Part shown: positions 1-9,902 of the stretch, one piece after another
Numbering within the stretch: the stretch's first letter is position 1
How the letters are laid out: the number at the start of each line of letters is the position of its first letter
DNA from: Corynebacterium vitaeruminis DSM 20294
Lineage (GTDB): Bacteria; Actinomycetota; Actinomycetes; Mycobacteriales; Mycobacteriaceae
Direction: 5' to 3'
Assembly (NCBI RefSeq): GCF_000550805.1
Contig: NZ_CP004353.1
Location: 2,852,001-2,916,000, forward strand
DNA: 64,000 nt
The notes under the pieces: generated by a model
Told to the model about the DNA's origin: nothing
Seen by the model: only the letters and a program-made list of their open reading frames with translations
Databases searched by the model: none
Program-made: the position numbers and the translations under genes

Positions 1-1255
1 GGGCCTCAACGGGGCCGAGCTTATCGATAGACGCAAGGTCTCGGTCGAATGCAGATTCGAAGGAACCCGTCGCGCGCCCTGTGAGCTGGAGCAACACGCA
101 CCACCGGCGGACGGTGTGATTAATCTCAGCCTCCGTGTGGCCTTTCGCGCGCATGTCAAGGAACAGCGCATAGGAAAAATTGACCGCGTTGGTTGAGGTC
201 AACATTGACGGTGAGACAAACCCTGCCGACTTCAGTAGCGCGACGAACTTCTGGAATTCATATGGCCTAACGAAGCTCAATAGCGCCTTCTCAAAGGCGT
301 CGTACGCCAACGGGATACGTTCTGGCTCAAACTCTCGCGTCTCTGGGTTAATGCCAGACAGCTCACGGACCACTGAGTTCATCCGCCCGCGACGGAATCC
401 CAGAATGGCTGCCACACGAATGATGTCTACGTAACTGGGATCATAAAGATCTTCCGTATCATTCTTGAGCCAGGAAATCGCCCTCCAGTAGTCCGTTGCG
501 GCGAACTCGGAGTCTTGCTCAAGATCCTTGAAGGCTCCCGGGTGTACAGCGAGGTGTGCGAAGTAGTCGATGAGCTTGCGCAGGTTACGCCCCTGCTCTC
601 CGTTCGCGGAGATTTTGCTCATGACAAAGTCCGCCGCCGAGAGCGGAACGCCCTTTGAGTTAATTCGAACGAAAATCTCGGCAACGGTCTCGATATCGAG
701 ATCGTCGTTGAGGGAGATGATGCCGATCTGCGACTCAACTAGAGCATTTAGTTTTTGCAAGGAGGCATAAACCTTGTCCTCATCTGCCTCAGGGTTTCGG
801 GACATGTAATCACGAAGCGCGGCAAGGCTCGCGGGCTTGTTAACCTGCTCGGAGATGTCGTAAATCCACTCCGGCTGCTTCCTGAGGACCGGCGTGGCCG
901 TCTCAAACGACTCCGTCTGTGGGTTGAAGGCGATGATCACCCGCTCTGTCTTGTAGTTCTTGTTGATCACTTCCTCGCCTGCAATTGCCGCCCGCAGGGC
1001 CGTCACTCGTTGCTGTCCATCGATCAGAATATGCTGGTAGCCAGCATTCCCGCCGCCTTTGACCGGCACAGCCTTTGACTGCCAAGTAATGAGATACCCC
1101 ACGGGGAAACCACGGTAGAGGGAATCCATGAGATCACGAACCTTGGTCTTCGACCAAACAAAAGGCCTCTGCATCTCGGGGATTGCGATGTTGTCGCTTT
1201 CGATCCAACTAAGCAAAGTCTTAACCGAATGCTGGTTTACCGCGTACTGCGCCAT
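1..1255 (-). CDS. DUF262 domain protein (GmrS-like), 3' end beyond window
   Basis: The minus-strand frame opens with ATG at 1255-1253 behind a GAAGGA ribosome site and stays open to the left edge, about 418 codons, so the C-terminus is missing. The first 40 residues carry the DUF262 signature (IPEMQRPFVW, then a GFPVGYLITW stretch). Near residue 78 is IDGQQR, the nucleotide-handling motif of GmrS/DndB-like DUF262 domains, and near residue 210 is a conserved NSKGVPLSAADF block. DUF262 proteins, often with a DUF1524 His-Asn nuclease half, act in type IV-like restriction of modified DNA. The nuclease half would lie outside the window and cannot be judged. It diverges from the SNF2/Mrr genes. The family call is strong; the role in defence is inferred from family and neighbours. 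Confidence 0.85.
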   Translation of the reverse strand, partial: MAQYAVNQHSVKTLLSWIESDNIAIPEMQRPFVWSKTKVRDLMDSLYRGFPVGYLITWQSKAVPVKGGGNAGYQHILIDGQQRVTALRAAIAGEEVINKNYKTERVIIAFNPQTESFETATPVLRKQPEWIYDISEQVNKPASLAALRDYMSRNPEADEDKVYASLQKLNALVESQIGIISLNDDLDIETVAEIFVRINSKGVPLSAADFVMSKISANGEQGRNLRKLIDYFAHLAVHPGAFKDLEQDSEFAATDYWRAISWLKNDTEDLYDPSYVDIIRVAAILGFRRGRMNSVVRELSGINPETREFEPERIPLAYDAFEKALLSFVRPYEFQKFVALLKSAGFVSPSMLTSTNAVNFSYALFLDMRAKGHTEAEINHTVRRWCVLLQLTGRATGSFESAFDRDLASIDKLGPVEA

Positions 1256-2024
1256 CTCATTCCTTCTCTTGAAAGTCATCCTGATCGCTGAAGATTCCAG
1301 ACTGATCTTAACAACGCGGAGGGAATTACCTGCCCAAAGAGCGCAATTTGAGAAGATTCCGGCGTTTTTCTCCTGCAACTTCTGATCCCAGCATTCTCTC
1401 GTTTCCAAACCTTTGAAAGTGACGTATCAAGCCCCCGAATCTTGGGCTGAATTCTGAGTAGCTGCCAAGCGAGTTCGGTTGGAGACGCATATTGCCTGAC
1501 CCAAGCGCGAGGTGATGGGCAGTCATAACCCAATCTCGGTGGAGGTCGGAATCAGCGAGAGTTCTCCATTTTTCTCATAGAACATGGAGGCCTCGCATCT
1601 CAACCGGCTGGGATGCATCTTAGGCATGGCTGGGGAGTTTGACACTCTTTCCACTCGGCGAGGAGGAGACATCGGATGTCTTTCCAGCAAGGTCCATCGC
1701 CCTGCGGAGACACTCTAACCAGAGTCATTCAAATCTCGTACAGATCTGACGGTTCTTTTTGACCAACGATGCCAGAATAAAGGCTAACCTATATGACACA
1801 GGCCCAGCTATCCGGTGGGGTCTGTCTTCATGCACGCCTATGCGCCACGAGGTTCAATGCACTTTCCCTCACACCGCCCCCCCTCAAGGCGGTTCTTCTA
1901 CTCCGGCTTCTACGACGGTCTTAAGGCCTCGCGGCAATTACGAAATCCGTAGCAAGCCAAGTAGAGAGCCTCGTGCTACCTAAGATTTGAATTTCCAGAA
2001 AGAAAGCCTAGCCTCCGTCTCCCC
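1256..2024. other. Intergenic region between divergent defence genes
   Basis: This 769-base stretch separates the divergent DUF262 and SNF2 genes. Short open frames exist on both strands, but none has a convincing ribosome site or recognisable protein. It is more AT-rich than the chromosomal core. It must hold the two divergent promoters. I see no tRNA, repeat or obvious gene remnant. Confidence 0.5.
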
Positions 2025-4817
2025 ATGATTTCGCAAGTCCATATCACCGACGAAAGACTGACAAAGCTTCGAGAGCTGCTGGAACAAGCAGAAAATATTC
2101 GAGGTGAACTCGAAAAGCTAAACAACAAGTTCTCGATCCGTCGGAAACTACAACTTAGTGTAGGAGGCAAAGATTTCCTCTTGATCCCCGCAAATGAGAT
2201 AACTCTTCCGGAAACCTTGGCGATCAGGAGCAAGTATCGTAAGGATGTACCTAACCTTATGGACGAGATCAGCTCGCAAATCTCTGCTAATGCGAAGTTG
2301 ATTGAAGACTTAAACGCCTATAGGTCGGCTGCGATCACTAGCGTACCGACGCCGCCAAAAGGATTCTTCAAAAGGCTTACATGGTCGCAACCGACAACTT
2401 GGCCAGAACTCGAAAGCTATCGAAAAGCCATCAGAAGCGTTTTCGAACACCCCACGAGGTCCGAGCTGCGCAGTTTCGTCAAAGGTTGGGATCCAAACAT
2501 TGAAGTCGAGCTAAAAGAGGCCTTTACTCTTGGCAAGGGAGGGTATCAACTCAAACCAGAATATGAAGCTTCTCTTAAGCGCGCTGCTCATTGTTCTCCG
2601 AATGCTTCTGTCACATTGATCGCAGGCGACCACCTAGGTCGTGCGCTTAAAGCATGTGAGGATTTCACGAGCCAATCAAAGCCAAGCCAAGATAGTGGGG
2701 AAAACGCCACCGTTAGGGATATCCGCCAGCTTCTAGAAAGCTTGCGCCACGATCGTGCGGTTTCAATAATCGACCGTCTTGGAACGGAGAAACTACGCGA
2801 AGCAACCACCGAAAAATTGCGCTTGCCCTCAGGTCTTTCTGAGCGCGGAATCCGCTCCGTCGGTGACGTGTATCGGGCGAAGCTCCATCGTCTGCAAAGC
2901 ATTCCGGGCATCGGCGAGCAAACCGCCTCGCGTATGAAAGCAGCAGCACAATCGCTTTACAACGAAGAACACAACTCAAATGACTACAGAATCGGCAGCT
3001 CAGGTGCCCCAGCCGAGAGGGAAATTGTTGCGTTACTTCGCGAATACCAAACGAAACTAGAGTCGACCGACAGAATTCGTCCACTATTCGATGCTTATGC
3101 AAGACCGTTCAGAAGACTAGTCATTAACGTCGACTGCCGCTCCAGAGATTTCATTCTGGTCGCACCCACCAAGGCCGATCAAAATGAGCTTCTTACAAGC
3201 CTAACCAAGCTAGGCGCCTGCAACCTAAGAACCCAACGCGCATCTTGGAGCCCTAGTGAATTGAGCTTGGCCTGGAAGGACTATCTTTCTCGTCCTGCAG
3301 AATTCCAGGCGCTCCTAGCCAAGCTACTTGGAGTTGATTCGACGGACGCGGGCCTCGAGTACTTAGACAAAGACACAATTGAGGCTATTCGCCGACTTAA
3401 TCTGGACACAAGCTTAATGCGTGACAGCTACCTCCGTGGCTATCAGCTGTTTGCCGCAAAGTTCTTGGTAGTACAACGCAAAATGCTGCTCGGTGACGAA
3501 ATGGGTCTAGGCAAGACCCTGCAAGCAATCTCCGCGGCCGCCCATGTCTGCGCCAAGAACAAAATGCGCAAGGGAACTGCCCGCGTCCTCATTGTGGCTC
3601 CCGCCTCACTCTTGATCAACTGGGAGCGTGAAATTCAGAAATTCTCGCTGCTGAGGGCATTCGTCGCACATGGTCAGCAGCGCGCCAGCGCCTCAAAGGA
3701 GTGGAATACTCGGGGCGGCATGCTCATCACGACGTATGAAACCTTAAGAACATTGGATCTTCGTGAGCCCACAATGGTGATTGTGGATGAGGCCCACATG
3801 ATTAAGAATCCTGAGGCCCAGCGAACCAAGGCAGTGGTGGAGCAGCTCGAAGTAGCAGAGTACGCGATGCTTATGACCGGAACCCCCATTGAGAACAAGC
3901 TCGATGAGTTTTCCACCCTGCTAACTTTGCTAGATCCCGAGATGGGGCAGGAAAGCAGCAAAGTCACGAGCCCCAGAGAATTCAAGAGGATCATTGCCCC
4001 GTTATATCTTCGACGCAACCAATCCGATGTGCTCGATGAACTTCCCGAAAAAGTGGAAGCAACGGACTGGGTTGAGCTCACCCAACGAGATCGAGAAATC
4101 TATCGCGAAGCGATTGTAGACGGTGCTTGGATGGCGGCGCGCCGCGCCGCCATGATCAGCGGGCCCAATTCGGCAAAAATGACCCGCATCCGAGAGCTTG
4201 TAGAGGAAGCTAGGGAAGAGGGCCGAAATGTCCTCATCTTTAGTTACTTCAGGGATGTCCTCGATCTGCTTCAACGAGAATTTCACCAATGCAGCGTCGG
4301 CATAATTGACGGCAGCGTTTCAGCGGGACGCCGGCAAAAGCTTGTCGATGCTCTAGGGAATTCCGGTCATTTGTTGCTCGCACAGATCACAGCTGGCGGC
4401 GTGGGATTGAACATCCAACATTCCAGCGTGGTCATCTTCACAGAGGTGCAGGTCAAACCAAGTTTAGAGGATCAAGCTATCGCGCGTTCCCACCGCATGG
4501 GCCAGATTAACGTTGTAAACGTCCATCGCATCGCGGGGCGCAACACCATAGACGAACGACTGCTTGAAATCGTCGCGAACAAACGTGAAGTATTCAACAA
4601 GTTTGCCAGGGAAGCAGAATCCGCGCGCATTTACGACGCCAAGGACATCACCGAAATCAAGATCGCTCAATCCATTATTGAGAGCGAGCGTATTCGTTTA
4701 GGCATCCGTTCCACTACACCCGTAACTATCGGAAATCCAACCGATTCCGGCCAAAACGCATCGCCATCAGCAAAGAGTCCGAGCAGATCCGCGCAATCGA
4801 AACGGAACAATCGCTAG
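2025..4817 (+). CDS. SNF2-family DEAH helicase with internal helix-hairpin-helix
   Basis: This 930-residue protein has an SNF2/RapA-type ATPase in its C-terminal half. Walker A lies in GDEMGLGKT near residue 490, the Walker B box is VDEAH near residue 585, MTGTPIENK is motif III, and the helicase C lobe (motif VI: RSHRMGQ) follows near residues 720-840. The N-terminal half is not a known helicase part: it starts with a coiled-coil-like stretch and contains an HhH motif near residues 285-310 (SIPGIGEQTASRM), which suggests structure-specific DNA binding. The last 40 residues are low-complexity and basic. The Mrr-type nuclease gene follows 176 bp downstream on the same strand. SNF2 proteins translocate on DNA, and in defence systems (DISARM and others) they work with nucleases. 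No strong ribosome site precedes the ATG, so the start is uncertain. Confidence 0.85.
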   Translation: MISQVHITDERLTKLRELLEQAENIRGELEKLNNKFSIRRKLQLSVGGKDFLLIPANEITLPETLAIRSKYRKDVPNLMDEISSQISANAKLIEDLNAYRSAAITSVPTPPKGFFKRLTWSQPTTWPELESYRKAIRSVFEHPTRSELRSFVKGWDPNIEVELKEAFTLGKGGYQLKPEYEASLKRAAHCSPNASVTLIAGDHLGRALKACEDFTSQSKPSQDSGENATVRDIRQLLESLRHDRAVSIIDRLGTEKLREATTEKLRLPSGLSERGIRSVGDVYRAKLHRLQSIPGIGEQTASRMKAAAQSLYNEEHNSNDYRIGSSGAPAEREIVALLREYQTKLESTDRIRPLFDAYARPFRRLVINVDCRSRDFILVAPTKADQNELLTSLTKLGACNLRTQRASWSPSELSLAWKDYLSRPAEFQALLAKLLGVDSTDAGLEYLDKDTIEAIRRLNLDTSLMRDSYLRGYQLFAAKFLVVQRKMLLGDEMGLGKTLQAISAAAHVCAKNKMRKGTARVLIVAPASLLINWEREIQKFSLLRAFVAHGQQRASASKEWNTRGGMLITTYETLRTLDLREPTMVIVDEAHMIKNPEAQRTKAVVEQLEVAEYAMLMTGTPIENKLDEFSTLLTLLDPEMGQESSKVTSPREFKRIIAPLYLRRNQSDVLDELPEKVEATDWVELTQRDREIYREAIVDGAWMAARRAAMISGPNSAKMTRIRELVEEAREEGRNVLIFSYFRDVLDLLQREFHQCSVGIIDGSVSAGRRQKLVDALGNSGHLLLAQITAGGVGLNIQHSSVVIFTEVQVKPSLEDQAIARSHRMGQINVVNVHRIAGRNTIDERLLEIVANKREVFNKFAREAESARIYDAKDITEIKIAQSIIESERIRLGIRSTTPVTIGNPTDSGQNASPSAKSPSRSAQSKRNNR

Positions 4818-4993
4818 TTTAAGGAGGAAGAAAACACGCGACACCACAAGCGGAATTAACTGCGAGACCAATCGGCTTGCTCCAGTTTCGCGTATGCAAC
4901 CTATCCAAGTACTAAGACCGCACTATGTCCTCTGTCTTACCTAAACTATTTTTAGTTATTTTTCCAAGACAACCGAAAGGATAGGCTCAGCAC

Positions 4994-5941
4994 ATGACTC
5001 TAGAACAAATTCCCACAATTGATGGTTTTAGGCCACTTATCCTTCGTGTCCTCAATGACAAGGAGGCTCGTCCGGTACAAGAAATCGTGACCCTGGTCGC
5101 AGACCTCGTTGGGCTTAGTCAAGATGCTCGCGCGGAAAGGGTGCCTTCAGGGGAGAAGCGCTATGCAAACCGAATCAATTGGGGACTATCGTCACTTACA
5201 CAAGCAGGTCTTCTTGTTCGTCCAAAGAGAGCTTGGTACCAAATCACTGATGATGGTTTAGCCGTGGATAGGCGTGGGTTGACCACATATTCTGAAAAGG
5301 ATCTGTTGGAATGGCCCAAATGGGTCGCCTACCAGGAGGAAATCTCCACACGCAAGAAGCCACAAGACAGTGAGCTCCCCGCATCTATATCCACGATCGG
5401 TGTGGACGTTGATGAACCTGAAGAAATCATGGCCAACAAGAGCCGCGACTTCAATTCACTAGTAGAAACCAATCTTCGGCGTCGGCTTCAAGAGTCCTCC
5501 CCCGCATTCTTCGAAAAGGCCGTTCTCGAGTTGCTCTGGGCTATGGGTTACGGTGGCGCCCACGGCTCCAAAGAACATCTTGGTCAAAGTGGCGATGGAG
5601 GTATCGACGGCGTTATCCGTCAAGATACTCTTGGATTGTCTAAGGTATACGTGCAGGCCAAACGCTACTCGGACGGCAACAACGTTGGCAGCGGAGAGAT
5701 CCGTAACTTTATTGGTGCACTTGACTCAAAGGGATCGAATCAAGGTGTGTTCATCACCTCATCGAAATTCGCACCAGCTGCAACAACTACTGCAAACAAT
5801 TACCGACACGGCACTATTGTCCTTATCGACGGCATCGAGCTAACCCGCCTTATGCTTGCCTACGGCGTAGCCGTGCAAACCCACCGCATCTACACGCTTT
5901 ATGAGATCGACGAGGACTTTTTTGACGACTCGGACACATAA
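4994..5941 (+). CDS. mrr: Mrr-type restriction endonuclease
   Basis: The protein has 315 residues. The N-terminal ~110 residues form a winged-helix Mrr_N domain (PVQEIVTLVADLV, then RINWGLSSLTQAGLL). The C-terminal half is the Mrr catalytic PD-(D/E)xK fold: FFEKAVLELLWAMGYGGAHG, the metal-binding Asp in GDGGIDGVI near residue 199, and the QAKRY motif near residue 220, where Gln replaces the first acidic residue as is usual in Mrr. Mrr enzymes cut methylated DNA (type IV restriction). A good AAAGGA ribosome site precedes the ATG. It sits downstream of the SNF2 helicase and may be cotranscribed, so it could be that helicase's nuclease partner; this is inference. Confidence 0.9.
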   Translation: MTLEQIPTIDGFRPLILRVLNDKEARPVQEIVTLVADLVGLSQDARAERVPSGEKRYANRINWGLSSLTQAGLLVRPKRAWYQITDDGLAVDRRGLTTYSEKDLLEWPKWVAYQEEISTRKKPQDSELPASISTIGVDVDEPEEIMANKSRDFNSLVETNLRRRLQESSPAFFEKAVLELLWAMGYGGAHGSKEHLGQSGDGGIDGVIRQDTLGLSKVYVQAKRYSDGNNVGSGEIRNFIGALDSKGSNQGVFITSSKFAPAATTTANNYRHGTIVLIDGIELTRLMLAYGVAVQTHRIYTLYEIDEDFFDDSDT

Positions 5942-6312
5942 AGCGCAGTAATTCGCCCCGGACTGCCTTTGAATACAAAGGTCCTAAGCCTAAACAATCT
6001 AAAGGAGTACAGCCTTGGCATTCCGAACCTCCATATTTTCTGATGCGATTTGCCGGTTACATCAGCTGAGAAGTCAAGACACTGGTGCCCTCGGACATTT
6101 TCAGAACAGACAGCTCAGCTGCTAGTTCTGAATATCAGCCTCAATTCTGTGGCAAGAAGCCTCAGATTTGGGCTACTTTTGCACCTTTACTGAGACCTCG
6201 ACACACGACAGGTGTTTTCCGAAATAATTCCTCGCTCACAGACTCGGCATATGGCCGTAGTAAGAGCAGCCAATCGTCGGATTAGGGTTTGGAAATCTAA
6301 CAAGAGGCCAAC
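5942..6312. other. Intergenic region up to the IS21-family insertion
   Basis: These 371 bases run from the mrr stop to the left end of the IS21-family element. No recognisable gene is present. One short TTG-started frame follows a good AAAGGAG near 6003, but it resembles nothing I know. The last five bases (CCAAC, 6308-6312) are the target-site duplicate of the insertion. Confidence 0.5.
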
Positions 6313-6321
6313 TGTCAGCGG

Positions 6322-6365
6322 CGGTTGAAATGTAGCCCAGTTTCGACGGTTGAAATGTAGCCCAG
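6322..6365. repeat. IS21 left-end tandem subterminal repeats
   Basis: Two copies of CGGTTGAAATGTAGCCCAG (6322-6340 and 6347-6365) are spaced 6 bp apart just inside the TGTCAG terminus. They are the inverted counterpart of the repeats at 9857-9902 and are presumed transposase (IstA) binding sites. Confidence 0.85.
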
Positions 6366-6378
6366 TTTTTGTGTGTGG

Positions 6379-7176
6379 TTAGTTTATCTGGTGTTCTCGC
6401 TCGGCGGCGATCGAGGGGAGTATGTCTTCATGTCCTGTGATGCGGTAGCTGTTTCCTTTGTGGGTGAAGATTTCCGCGTGGTGGACTATTCGGTCAATCA
6501 TTGCCGCTGCGATAGTCGCGTCACCGAAGCATTCACCCCACCTGGAAAACGGCAGGTTAGATGTCATGATGAGCGAGGCTTTCTCGTATCTGGTCGACAC
6601 TAGCTGGAAGAACAGGTTGGCGGCTTCGGCTTCTATGGGGATGTAGCCCACCTCGTCGACGATGATGAGGTCATAACGGCCCAGCTTGGCTAAGAGTTTC
6701 GGCAGACTACCTGTGGAGTGGGCGTGGGTGAGTTGCTGCACCCAGCCGGCTGCGGTATCGAACAGGACTCGGTGGCCGTGCCGTGCAGCGATGACCCCTA
6801 GCCCGATGGCCAGGTGGGTTTTCCCTGTCCCGGGTGGGCCGAGGAAGATGACATTGCAGCCTTGAGCAATCCACGCAGATGTCTCCAACCGGGCGATTTT
6901 GGCCCGGTCGATGGCTGGCTGAACCATAAAGTCAAAGTCTTCAATAGTCTTGATGTGGGGAAAGCCTGCACGCTTAATCCGTGCCTGCGCCCCTGATGCC
7001 TGACGGGCTGAAGCCTCAACAGACAAGACAGCGGCTAGGTACTCTTCATAGGTCCACCCACCGTCACGGGCTTGTTCGGCCGTGTCATGGTAGGTGCTGC
7101 GGATGCGTGGGGCTTTGAGCACTGTGGCGATGTGGGCTAGCTCGGCATCGATTTGCTTGTAATTGATGGCGCTCAT
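6379..7176 (-). CDS. istB: IstB-type transposition helper ATPase
   Basis: The 265-residue AAA+ ATPase of the IS21 element has Walker A GPPGTGKT near residue 113 and Walker B LIIVDEVGY near residue 172, with sensor-like MTSNLPFSRWGE further on. IstB assembles on DNA and licenses IstA for target integration. The ATG overlaps the istA stop codon (ATGA), the standard translational coupling of IS21 elements. The gene is full length and apparently intact, but its partner istA is interrupted, so the element cannot transpose on its own. Confidence 0.95.
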   Translation of the reverse strand: MSAINYKQIDAELAHIATVLKAPRIRSTYHDTAEQARDGGWTYEEYLAAVLSVEASARQASGAQARIKRAGFPHIKTIEDFDFMVQPAIDRAKIARLETSAWIAQGCNVIFLGPPGTGKTHLAIGLGVIAARHGHRVLFDTAAGWVQQLTHAHSTGSLPKLLAKLGRYDLIIVDEVGYIPIEAEAANLFFQLVSTRYEKASLIMTSNLPFSRWGECFGDATIAAAMIDRIVHHAEIFTHKGNSYRITGHEDILPSIAAEREHQIN

Positions 7177-7835
7177 GCCGAGTACTCCTGCCAGCCGGTC
7201 AGTCGGTCATAGACGTTTAAGTCCGCCGTTTCTACGACAATGTCTCCTAGACGCGGTGTGGGTTGTGCAAGCTGTTGGCGCATCTGTTTCGCCAACCTCT
7301 GATGCTGCGGGTCGGTGACCGTGTGGTTTTTGCCCCACACCCTTTCGTGGTCGGCAACAATCAACCCGGTGCCATCGGTAACTAGTACCCGATCGAGTTG
7401 TACAAAGATGGTGACAATCTTGCCGATGGCTGAAGGCGATACCGAGTACCGATTAGCGTCCACAGACACGTAGTAGTTCCTCGGTAACCGTACCTGCCTG
7501 GTCAAACCGGTCTGCGGTGGATACGGGGGAAGCGGATTCATAGCAGCCTTGTCGACTACCCATCGGTCTACCGGGCGTTGCGCCAAGCTGGCGTGCACAC
7601 GAGTGTTCGCAATCGTGTCAATCCACCCATCAAGCTGTGCTTGCGCGTCCTGATGATCGGCAAAGTGCCGGCCGGGGAAAAACGATGTTTTCAGGTACTC
7701 GTTGTGGCGTTCGACAATGCCTTTCGTTTCCGGATCCCTCGGCGGGGCTTGTTTGATGCGCACACCCAACGTGCCGGAAAACCCGACGACCTGATCGACG
7801 AGGCGTTTCTGGCCGATGCCGGATTCGTGATCCCA

Positions 7836-9271
7836 GAGAGTGTCTGATGGTTTGTGTGTGGGTGCCCGACCCGCATAAGGAGATAGACCAGAATGATGAC
7901 TGTGGCACGACGAGACCCAGCCGATAAGGCCAAGATTGACGCAATCGAGCAGAAGCTGCTTGCTAACCCAGAAATCGCGAAGTTGATTGATGAGCTCGGT
8001 ACCTCTACCACTGATGCGAACGACCTAGTTCGAGGCATGTTACAGGCCTCGATTACAAGGGGTTTGAACGCTGAAATGGATGCCCACCTGGGGTATCAGG
8101 CTGGTGATCGAGACGGTAAAGCCGCTGTCGGTACGGATAATCACCGAAACGGCAGCTACCCGAAGACCATTGACTCGAACTACGGGCCGGTCACCGTGGA
8201 CGTCCCAAGAGACAGAGCTGGCACGTTTGTCCCCACGATGGTGCCGAAAGGCTCGAGGCGTTTAACCGATATCGATGATCTGATCATCAGCTTGTACGCA
8301 GGTGGCATGACAATCCGTGATATCCAGCATCATCTCGCCACCACGATGGGTGTGGATATCTCCCACGAGACAATCTCGGCGATTACCGACGCCGTACTTG
8401 ATGAAGTCATGGTGTGGCAAAACCGCCAGTTGGATGAGTTCTACCCAGTCATCTTCCTTGACGCGTTGCGAATCAAGGTCCGTGATGGGGGCCGTGTGAT
8501 CAACAAGTCTGCGTACATGGCCATCGGAGTGGATCTCGAAGGAATCAAGCACATCCTGGGCTTGTGGATCGCCAAGGAGGAAGGAGCATCGTTGTGGGCC
8601 CAGGTGTGTTCCAACCTCGCTAACCGCGGTGTCAAAGATGTCTTCATCGTCTGCTGCGACGGGCTCAAAGGCCTACCAGAAGCCGTGGAATCCACCTGGC
8701 CTGGGTCCATGGTTCAAACGTGTATCGTGCACCTGATCAGGGCGGCAAATAGGTGGGTTTCCTACGGGGATCGTAGGGCCGTATCTGCAGCGTTGAAAAA
8801 GGTCTACACCGCACCGGATGAGCCAACCGCTGCCGCAGCCTTGGATGAGTTCGAGGCGTCTGAACTAGGTGAGAAGTACCCGAGGTCGGTGAAGGTGTGG
8901 CGGGATGCGTGGGAGAGGTTTACCCCGTTTCTGCAGTTCCCACCGGCTGCGAGGAAGGTGATCTATACGACGAACTCGATTGAATCTTTCAATAATGAGC
9001 TGCGGAAGGCCACCCGGAACAGGGTGCAGTTCACTAATGATGAGTCAGCGATGAAGACGCTGTGGCTGATGATCTGCCATATCGAAGACAAACGAGCAGT
9101 CAAGCGGGCTAGGGAAGGCAAACGCGTCTCCGCCTCTGCTGGCCGGCTCGTGGAAGGTGGACGGGTTGCCGGATGGAAACACGCCATCAACCAGATGGCT
9201 GTGGCCTACCCCGACCGCTTCGACAAATACATGTAAGATTCAGCCCCACACACAAACAACTTGACACCCTC
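7836..9271 (+). mobile_element. IS256-family insertion sequence, 1436 bp
   Basis: The ends are imperfect inverted repeats: GAGAGTGTCTGATGGTTTGT at 7836, and GAGGGTGTCAAGTTGTTTGT read inward from 9271 on the minus strand. Both continue into TGTGTGGG. An 8-bp direct repeat TGATCCCA flanks them (7828-7835 and 9272-9279). One transposase gene fills the element. The 8-bp target duplication and transposase type fit IS256. It looks complete and potentially active. Confidence 0.95.
7893..9236 (+). CDS. IS256-family (mutator-type) transposase
   Basis: The 447-residue DDE transposase has the catalytic residues in FLDALRIKV, VCCDGLKGLPEA and YTTNSIESFNNELRK, the mutator-type arrangement. The N-terminal third has the usual IS256 pattern (RNGSYPKTIDSNYGPVTVDV and VPRDRAGTFVP). 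It starts at ATG 7893 or 7896 behind a GGAGAT ribosome site. The reading frame is intact and its stop lies 35 bp before the right inverted repeat, so the element could still move. Confidence 0.95.
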   Translation: MMTVARRDPADKAKIDAIEQKLLANPEIAKLIDELGTSTTDANDLVRGMLQASITRGLNAEMDAHLGYQAGDRDGKAAVGTDNHRNGSYPKTIDSNYGPVTVDVPRDRAGTFVPTMVPKGSRRLTDIDDLIISLYAGGMTIRDIQHHLATTMGVDISHETISAITDAVLDEVMVWQNRQLDEFYPVIFLDALRIKVRDGGRVINKSAYMAIGVDLEGIKHILGLWIAKEEGASLWAQVCSNLANRGVKDVFIVCCDGLKGLPEAVESTWPGSMVQTCIVHLIRAANRWVSYGDRRAVSAALKKVYTAPDEPTAAAALDEFEASELGEKYPRSVKVWRDAWERFTPFLQFPPAARKVIYTTNSIESFNNELRKATRNRVQFTNDESAMKTLWLMICHIEDKRAVKRAREGKRVSASAGRLVEGGRVAGWKHAINQMAVAYPDRFDKYM

Positions 9272-9856
9272 TGATCCCACAACAGTTGCTTGGGTACTAC
9301 GCCAAAACGTTGCTGAAGCAACAGCCACATCCCAGACACCAGATCACCGGTTGTCCTAGTGGGAAGAACACACGCGGCCATGAACCTGGAATACGATGCC
9401 ACCATCACCAACACCGGGAACACCCCCGCGTGACCGTGCGTATCGGGGATACCGTCATCGGGGAACATGAGGTCACATTGAATCTGCACACCTGGCTTAT
9501 GGTCGAGGGCATCGACTGGGTCGTGGGGGAGATACTCGGGGCGAATTCGCCGGATGTTTTCCCTAAACCACGACATCGAGCCCTGCCAGGCGACGCGCTG
9601 TGCAATAACCGTGGCTTTCATATCAGGGACCTCGTCGAGCAAGGCCCTAACTTCCAGTTCCACCTCGTCAAACGCGGTCTTTTGTGGAGCTCGTTTCGAA
9701 TACGACGCAGGTGTGTTGCTGGCTAAGGCCCGCTCTACCGTCTTTTTCGCGCAGCCAACTGTTGCTGCGATCTTGCGAATCGACATGCCATCTTTGCGCA
9801 AAATCCTGATCTGCGCCCAATCATCCATGCAAATCACCCATCCAATTCTTCTCGGA

Positions 9857-9902
9857 TGGGCTACTTTTCCACCGTCATTCTTGGGCTACTTTTCCACCGT
9901 CA
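9857..9902. repeat. IS21 right-end tandem subterminal repeats
   Basis: Two copies of TGGGCTACTTTTCCACCGTCA (9857-9877 and 9882-9902) abut the CTGACA terminus at 9908. They are the inverted, slightly diverged counterpart of the left-end repeats. Confidence 0.85.

Larger units (their letters stand above)
7173..9837 (-). pseudogene. istA: istA transposase, interrupted by IS256-family insertion
   Basis: The 5' part (9837 or ATG 9828 down to 9272) encodes the N-terminal helix-turn-helix (MDDWAQIRILRKDGMSIRKI) and the start of the DDE domain (QCDLMFPD). The 3' part (7835-7173) encodes the rest (ETKGIVERHNEY with the catalytic Glu, then the C-terminal domain). The inner element sits at 7836-9271. 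Deleting it together with one TGATCCCA copy restores an uninterrupted frame through the second catalytic Asp (PKQLLWDHESGIGQKRLVDQ). The gene was therefore whole until a single, later insertion, and no other damage is visible. Confidence 0.93.

Noticed and set aside
6085-6285. A 66-codon frame between mrr and the IS21 element
   Set aside because: No ribosome site, no similarity to anything known and unstable composition; probably chance.
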